Shown here piece by piece: positions 57,310-64,000 of a stretch of DNA of 64,000 bases; position 1 is the stretch's first letter; every line of letters starts with the position of its first letter. The notes beneath the pieces are model-generated. The model was not told the origin of the DNA and made no database searches. It saw nothing but the letters and a program-made list of their open reading frames with translations. The stretch is from Aquatica leii. Its lineage: Eukaryota > Arthropoda > Insecta > Coleoptera > Lampyridae. A program made the translations under genes and the position numbers. The DNA lies in contig CM069436.1 of NCBI GenBank assembly GCA_035610365.1, positions 62,449,505 through 62,513,504 of the forward strand, read 5' to 3'.

Positions 57310-57680
57310 TAGAAATAAAAAAATTCTCGGCGCGTTGAGTGCGGCGGTTGCTTACACCAGAAATAAAACTGTTTGAGCACCTTTTGGGATGTTTTCGTCG
57401 CAATCCGAAAGAATTTTTGCGGCGTTTTATAATCGTCGATGAAACCAATGTCCACCATTACATTTCCAAAACCAAAAAACAGTCCAGACAATGTACACAT
57501 ATCTACTCCGAGAAATTGGTTTCGTTAACCTAGAATATCAACACTGTTGATTTGGAATATCTAAGGAATAAAGTGCGTCAAGCAAACAGGAGAGTATGTT
57601 AAAAAATAAAACAGTTTTTATTAACAAATACTTGCGTTTCTTTGTTAGGCCACGTACTTATCGAACCATCGTCACAAATA
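57310..57680 (+). pseudogene. mariner transposase fragment with 3' end
   Basis: The frame reads KKFSAR, a stop in place of the usual Trp, then VRRLLTPEIKLFEHLL and FRRNPKEFLRRFIIVDET. Then HHYISKTKKQSRQC, ending at a stop (57533). This is the mariner core at the first catalytic Asp (VDET). The rest of the catalytic domain is missing. At 57640-57670 TTAGGCCACGTACTTATCGA resembles a mariner terminal repeat, so an internal deletion joins the two. Non-functional. Confidence 0.8.
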
Positions 57681-59065
57681 AACTTTTAAATAACACACTC
57701 TCTTAATAAAAAAATTATTTCAGAAATGGTAGTATCTGTAGTAGTGAATAAGGTACTGAGACTTTTAAATATCCTTGAACTGACAATTTTCAAGAAATGT
57801 TTTGGTACTGACTGAACTGTTATAACGTTTGTGTTAAAAACATTAAATACTATATATAAATACGATGATTAACTACATGTTTCACTATACTCAAAAAGAA
57901 TATTTATCATCAACAGAATCGTCATGGAAAACCTTACAAACGCACTATCTAATTAACGTCATGTATCAGAATTATATTTATAATAAAAAAAACAATAGAA
58001 AACAAAACACACACAATAACAACAAAAATACTACAACTGAACAACAAATTTGCATTCAAGGTTTTAAAAACACGAAATTGAACCACTGACATACCTGTGC
58101 AGTAGCAAAAACCACAAGAGAAACAAAATGTCGATACTACGTTCACGTGGTGACACCAGAGAATGAGAAGGTCCAGTCATCAATGTGAAAAAAGACTAGA
58201 GAAGAGAAGTATACTGCTATACTGACTTTGTCCTGGAAACTGAAACGAAAGACAAACTACAAAAAAAACAAAAATTGATTTAAGGGTCTGCAAAAATCTT
58301 TAGATATAATTTAACACTTTCAAAACTGAAATCATAGTCTCCCAAAAGTATCAAAACATTCAAATGGTTTATAATGGTGTCTTCTCTTTTATAAATTTCC
58401 GTTTTACTACTTAACCTCTAATAAACTTACTGTAAGACGTTTGCCACGTGCTGTTGAGTTTACGCTGTTTTTCAAAGCGTTGTTTGTACGCGTATTTAAC
58501 CTTATTGTGATAGAATCATAAGTTTATATTTATGTAGTTATTAAACGTTTTACATGCAGAACAAATGTGTTCTGCTGGTTATTTTATTTGATAGTGTATG
58601 TCCCATTTGAATTTTCAAAACAACGCAAACTTTCTGATAGACAACTGCAACAATTAGTAGAACAGATGTCAGTTATTAATAAAAATCTATTCACGATACT
58701 GGAATATGAAACGTGTCAAAGCGGAACCTATTTAATATAGAAACCTGCTAAAAAACGGGTACGGGCGATTATTACATGGCTTTATTTAAACTTGACAATG
58801 CAAAAACTAAGTTTTATCGGATTTCACGTATATGTATCATAACAGAACAGAATTAAAGCGGTAATTAAGGTATGCTAAGAATTGGCTCGAACAGCAGAAA
58901 AGCGCTATAACAAAAAAAAATATTTAAAGATAAAGGTAGTCATTTTTAATATTTTTTATAGGGCGATAAGACTTTTCCTCCTCCGGCCCTGGTCATATTG
59001 ACGTGTTAGAGTAGTGTTACTAGATAATACAAGAAACATTATGAATACTGTGCACAGGGGTCTAT
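57681..59065. other. AT-rich DNA, no gene seen
   Basis: An Asn/Lys-rich open frame at 57865-58089 is low complexity. Nothing else is recognised. Confidence 0.45.
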
Positions 59066-60339
59066 GACGTTTCGCCGTGGCCGTTTCATCGCAGCCCTAT
59101 CGCCGTCGGGTCCATTCGACGCGGCCCTTTCGCCGTCAAAGGTATAGTAAAGACAATACAAAGGAATACAGTGATAGTCTCAAACTTTGAATTCAGTAGC
59201 TCAACTGTTAGTTACGCCTCTCCATTATAAAATAACATTATCGGCACATTGAATAAGTGACTGTGACATATACTATTTTTTGTTTCTTCTAAGTTTATTC
59301 GTTACTTTCTAAAGCTATTTTAGTGTATTTTAGGCAATATTTTCAATGTGTCGTCAACATACCAGCTGTTTAAAGTGAACAAATGTTGCAGCCAATCTTC
59401 TTTTCAAAAAATTAAAATTCGGTCTGGTCCAAGTCCTGAATCACACACCAAAAAGTTTACGGCAACTCCAATTTCTGGCACGTATTGCTGATGTAACTCT
59501 GCATTATCAGTTCTAACTTTTTTGCAGGATCTGCCGGTACAGCGTGTATTTCATTACGTTTCCTTCTTATGATTTTTCTCAATGCTGTGGGACTTGGTAG
59601 AACAGCATGAAAAGATTGCGTCAAATCCATAATGCTCTGATCAATTACTCTATTTGTGGATTCAACAGTTTCTTCTGCTCGTCGCTTCACATGGGTTAGA
59701 ACTGTCTTCACTTCAACATCAGAGACCGATGCATCATGAGTCCACATTTACTCTATTATTCAGTTCTCCATTGGTTGTGTGGATTCGAACCTTGCACCGG
59801 CCTCGTTTTTCACACCGCCAATATTTCAACTTATAATTTTTTGCACTGGTTTTGTCAAACACTACACAAAGCCGTCACACGAAAACTTTTGAGAACCGCG
59901 CTTAAATTTGAAATGACATTTTTATGGTGTTTCCTAGCAAGTACAAGATGAAACTAAACACAAATTTACAGATTTGTGCCTTTAAATAGACAAATAATTG
60001 TCAATTTCGATTGTTTATTAATTATTAATGATAAGAAGGGAAATTGGCTGGTATAAATGTCTAAATGCCAATGTGATAATAAAACTAAATCCATTCTAAT
60101 CGGTAATGATGGGCGCCTAATAAGTGTCCTAATAATAATTAACTCATTCAAAGTAATCAAAAACGATGTTTAAAGTTTAGTAGATTCGTGAGTTTTTATA
60201 CAATATATTTCAAAAATTTAAGATGGTATGTGCTAGTGTTTAATTGAATGCAGTAAAATAATGTTGGCGACGGAACGGCTCGTGACGAAACGGTCAGCGG
60301 CGAACTGGTCCTGCGTCGAAACGACCACGGCGAAACGTC
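59066..60339 (-). mobile_element. Deleted Mutator-like element (~1.27 kb)
   Basis: 59066-59137 and 60266-60339 are GC-rich inverted repeats in AT-rich DNA: the left starts GACGTTTCGCCGTGGCCGTT; the right, read on the other strand, starts GACGTTTCGCCGTGGTCGTT. Both continue with further CCGTTTCG/TTCGCCGTC words. Between them lies a FLYWCH/MULE transposase fragment on the minus strand. Long inverted ends around a MULE-type gene fit a Mutator-like element. A 8-10 bp target duplication was not found. Confidence 0.7.
59290..59950 (-). pseudogene. FLYWCH zinc finger plus MULE transposase N-terminal fragment
   Basis: From 59870 on the minus strand: KLKYWRCEKRGRCKVRIHT, the FLYWCH zinc finger (W-R-C then C, with the His at HT). 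A one-base shift near 59753 follows. Then VLTHVKRRAEETVESTN and PTALRKIIRRKRNEIHAVP (open from 59747 to 59457), the linker found between FLYWCH and the MULE domain. After a stop come DSGLGPDRILIF and SWYVDDTLKILPKI, where the family has WxxDGTFK, the start of the catalytic domain with its first Asp. The remaining catalytic residues are deleted. Host genes with FLYWCH plus MULE exist, but the breaks and flanking inverted repeats favour a transposon relic. Confidence 0.75.
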
Positions 60340-63300
60340 GCACACCGTATGCCCAATGGTCCTCGTGCTTGATGAAAAACGTGATACAAACAAAAACAGA
60401 CTTTACTAAGATTACACTCAACAAAATCTACAACAAACAAAAAATTTCAAATGTTTTTGACGTTGGTTTTAATACAAATCTACAAATTATTTTTTATAAT
60501 GATGCAGAACGTTAAATTAATAAATGTATGTAAATAAAAGAAGATAATTTTGCCACATTTTTTAGTCTATGATTCCGGCAATTCTTGCAAGCTAATTCTC
60601 ACCCCGGTAACTCGACAAATTTGTGACCGTATCATCTTCGCGTAATACTGACGATACTATGTAGTTTTTCTATTTTTTCTATTAATAGAAGACATGTATT
60701 TAAGACTCACGCACCTAGGAAAAGTTGAAAAACGTCGTTTTTGTTTTTATGATGAAAAATAAACCCAAACTTCCAACTATGGTTTATTGTGCAGTAATCA
60801 CAAAGAGTTTATTAGCGATAACTGAATGAACAACAAAATAAACATTTAAAATGCTTCAAGTAACAGTACAAAAAGTATCTGAAATTAAAACCAATAATTT
60901 AAAGTTTTTGAGATTTTTCACTTCGTTGTAATTTACTCATAATGCCTAGGATACGAGATACGTAAACGTATACATAACAACCAGAGCGTTATGAGAGCGC
61001 GTTATGAATTTAGAGGACGTTATCAATTCATAATGCCTTTATTTTCATGTTTTTGTTTAGATTTTGATGGTAACAAGCTTTCTATTCGTTTTTGTACATT
61101 TTTTTTCAACATATTTGAGCAGATTCATTGTGATTGTGAAATCAATTTGACAAGTAAATAATAAACCTCTAACTATTGTTCTAAACTACTAAATATACTT
61201 GTAATAGAAACTTAAGTCATTGTTCATTTTTAGTTTTTATTTTATATCAAGTAAAAAATAAAATCTTGTATGTACCACTGGCGTTACTGGATGATAACAC
61301 CCTTATAGATTTTTTTTCATTACATAAGCTACATTCGGTCGAACTGTTTTTTTTGTAATTTCACTGAGATTTTTTGTCGGTTTTTTTCTTAAAATGTTGC
61401 AATCGATTGAAAAATTTGAAATTTAGTTTTTTCTTTACCTCTCAATTCGATAAAAACATGTCAACATATTCGCTGAGATAAAAGAAAAATGCAGTTTACA
61501 AAAGAAGAAATGACACCAGTATCTCATGAATAAAAAAAAATTCTATCAAAAATAAAAAGTTATTGATGATTTTGACAAAATTTTGTGCAAAATATTTCGA
61601 TGCTGAAATAGGTTAAAAGTCGTAAAAAATGTGTACATGAACAGTAACTACCGTCATTTACTAAAAGATAAAGATGATCAACAATCGATACATATTTTTT
61701 TTAACTCACGTGGTAGCATCCAGAAAAATTTAGTACTTTCTTTGATTAGCGGATTCACAAACAAGTAAAATGGAGTTTGAACAAGATCAAAAAGCTTCAG
61801 CAACAACAAATTAAACAACGTTTGACGCCACAGCGAAGGTCAATTACTATCGTAAACGTAAACAAACCCAAAAAAAATAGATTAAAGATTACTGTCGAAA
61901 ACAGATTAAAAACAATTACTGTATTATGAAGCTAAGGAAAGAACAGCAAAAGAAAAATTTGATACAAACATCTGGTTTTTGACCCCGTTGTGCCCTAACG
62001 TTGTTTTTGAGAAATTAGGTTAAAGATTAGTTTACGAAGTTTGGAAAACCTGACTGAAGTAAACGCGAGAGAAACAATTATAAAATAATAATAAACGTAT
62101 TACGTCAAATAATAAATAGAGGTTACAGTTGCATCACACTCCACGTTTTGTGGTTGATAATTTGTTGTGAAAGTAAATAGTTTATATAAAACAAGTGGGT
62201 CATCGGTATTGAAAAACGTGTGATAAAAGTTTTTAATCGTTTTGTAAAAAATGGTCCATAGTTCTTGCCAATATATATTAAGTTTTTTTCCATGCTGTAG
62301 GAGGATCTGTGTCTATGTATAAATATCATTTATTTACTATTTAAAAAAAAACGTGTGACGTCATATTTGACTTTCGTTGACATTTATTTAAACGGCGGCG
62401 TTGCCGAATATTGCATTTTTTTATTATTGCGACCGTTCTTTTTTATGCGGCACATGGTATACACACGCGACGTTACAAGTGTGCGAGTGCTTAAAATAAC
62501 CGTCTAAGGCAAGGACATTGGTATTTTCAAAAAGCGATTAATCATTTTTTTTAGTTTTTCTTAATTTCCGCAATAAATTTTCATCGACAAGAAAAAATAA
62601 TTATTAATAAAAAAAAGTCTCCGCCACTGAAAGGTCAACATATCACCTTGCCTTCTGTTTTGAGACACGAGACTGAGCACGTTTGTGCTACATTTGTTGC
62701 TCGCAGCAAAAACCAATGTCGGCAATATCGAATGATTACGTGCTAAAAATAGCGCGCGTTGAAAACAATTTTTTGCGAAAAATTTCGCGCACTAATTTAA
62801 ATGAGAAGAATTAAGGTACAAAAACAAATTAATAAAAATAATCTCGTGATGTGACGCGCACGTGACGCACAATTTACAATTAAAACTTTCCGCCCATGTT
62901 CTTGTATTTTTTTCACTATTATTACTATCTTTACTTTTGTTACATTCGTTTTATTAATTAATTAAACCCTTACCCTTCGTATTTGACGTGTTGCACGTTG
63001 GCGTTTTCTTCCCAAAATGTGTGGGTCTGCGACATATCCATTTTTTCGTCTAATGAAAAACGCTTTTCACATACAATTTTTGAGTTGACTAATACACTAT
63101 TTGGTTACCAAAAAAAAAACGCATTTACTTATTTTTGCGATAACGACTAAGCTAATAATACCACACGGCGGTAAAGTTATCTTTAGATAATTTGTTTATA
63201 GTAATTATAGATAGATGTGCAAGCAACAACGCTTCGACTAAATATGCTTTTACACTCAACTTGTTTGTCGGTAGAAAACTGATTATTGCTGCCGCACACG

Positions 63301-64000
63301 CTGGAGGACACGTGAGGTGCTCCTAATCGATTCATGCAATGTTTTTCTACCGTCTTTCTCTCCACTCACTTTCAATACATGCGACACAAAACGCTTTTTT
63401 CAAAACATTCAACAGGCGCACGACGCGCATCTCCAAAAAAATCTAAAATAACCTCCACCGACAGTTTTATTACTCAATGGACAAAACAAAAAAATCTTAA
63501 AATAAGGGCAAAATATTCGTACGTCGTTTATAATTTCTGCCAACAGCACGTGATTATAAAGTGGGCGATCACGTTTGAAATAACGTGGAACACAATGTGA
63601 TTATTTAGTTTCCTATATTATAAACTTGTTAAATAGCAAAAACGAGAATAATTAATGCCTCGTGTAATCACGTATACCAATAAAAATCGCAATTTTATCC
63701 ATGATTCCATTTTTAGTTGTACCGCTTCGCTCTTTTCCACACCAGAGGCGGCGCTGTCATTGTATATTTATCACGTTTGATGTCTCAAGTACATGTGCTC
63801 ATTTACATACGATTTTTGATTTGTCACGATTCAATTACACGCAAGGCTTGTATAACTGATTTTTCGTCACTAAAACCTAAAAGGAATTCAACCTTTCGTT
63901 ATTAATTTAACAAAACCTTCGGCCTACATAAAAATGAAGTCGTTTTTTATCTTTAACGCAGAAGAAAGGGTGTATTCGTTATTATTGAAAATATTTTTCA
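60340..64000. other. Mixed AT-rich DNA, no gene recognised
   Basis: Open frames at 60261-60515, 62123-62329 and 63183-63600 (both strands) do not resemble known families. TCCGCCACTG at about 62620 looks like the right end of a hAT element, without a partner. From about 62350 to the window end the sequence is less AT-rich and has many ACGTG/CACGT words, as might be seen near a gene, but nothing further can be supported. Confidence 0.4.

Noticed and set aside
57095..57500. Minus-strand frames of 117 and 63 codons
   Set aside because: They overlap the plus-strand mariner fragment in antisense and show no recognisable domain.
57865..58089. Asn/Lys-rich 74-codon frame
   Set aside because: Low-complexity A-rich DNA with no family signature.
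59760..59790. A GGTTCGAATCC word (minus strand) like the T-arm of a tRNA
   Set aside because: It lies inside the FLYWCH coding relic, encodes part of its conserved C-x-VRIH region, and no acceptor or anticodon stems pair around it.

Overview
This is nuclear DNA from an insect: strongly AT-rich, gene-poor and crowded with broken transposable elements. Two host genes can be read with confidence, both on the minus strand. One is a ZAD-type C2H2 zinc-finger gene (21520-23089), a class greatly expanded in insects. The other is the bHLH-Orange circadian repressor clockwork orange (cwo, 55391-56834). All five introns that can be resolved in the two genes are only 47-53 nt long. That fits a beetle, but the order is an inference.

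Layout. 1-5.7 kb: almost featureless, with one endonuclease-like scrap. 5.7-9.8 kb: a decayed hAT transposase, then an internally deleted hAT element. 10.3-12.2 kb: one copy of a dispersed repeat, then a PIF/Harbinger remnant with a MADF-type ORF and a DDE transposase in opposite directions. 14-17 kb: GC-rich hairpin repeats, then a 929-bp Helitron inside another dispersed repeat whose empty counterpart lies at 32.4-32.7 kb. 17.5-21.2 kb: a decayed Jockey-like LINE with a 628-bp hAT MITE nested in it (8-bp target duplication). 21.4-23.1 kb: the zinc-finger gene with relic fingers beyond its stop. 25-28 kb: copies of a dispersed repeat and a pogo/CENP-B-like HTH fragment. 28.1-32.2 kb: a 4.1-kb DNA transposon with palindrome-rich ends and a DUF4806 gene with several exons.

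34.5-38.1 kb: an unusual nest of direct, tandem and inverted repeats, including two opposed copies of a ~1.06-kb element. 38.3-43.6 kb: a decayed Maverick/Polinton protein-primed DNA polymerase split by a 1.94-kb hAT element with a perfect 8-bp target duplication. 44.1-44.6 kb: two minisatellites. 46-51.6 kb: repeat copies and a long-armed MITE. 53.1-54.6 kb: a second decayed Jockey-like LINE, interrupted by a 189-bp hAT MITE. 55.4-56.8 kb: cwo. 57.3-57.7 kb: a mariner fragment. 59.1-60.3 kb: a deleted Mutator-like element with GC-rich inverted ends and a FLYWCH/MULE transposase fragment. 60.4-64 kb: nothing recognised.

The two host genes have no evident functional link. The window mainly records repeated insertion: at least four insertions can be dated relative to the sequence they landed in, three by target duplications and one by a paralogous empty site. 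The least ordinary items are the DUF4806 transposon, the 34.5-38.1 kb repeat structure, the intron-bearing polymerase relic and the eroding finger array. Exon limits are read from splice consensus and frame only. No search or alignment was run.
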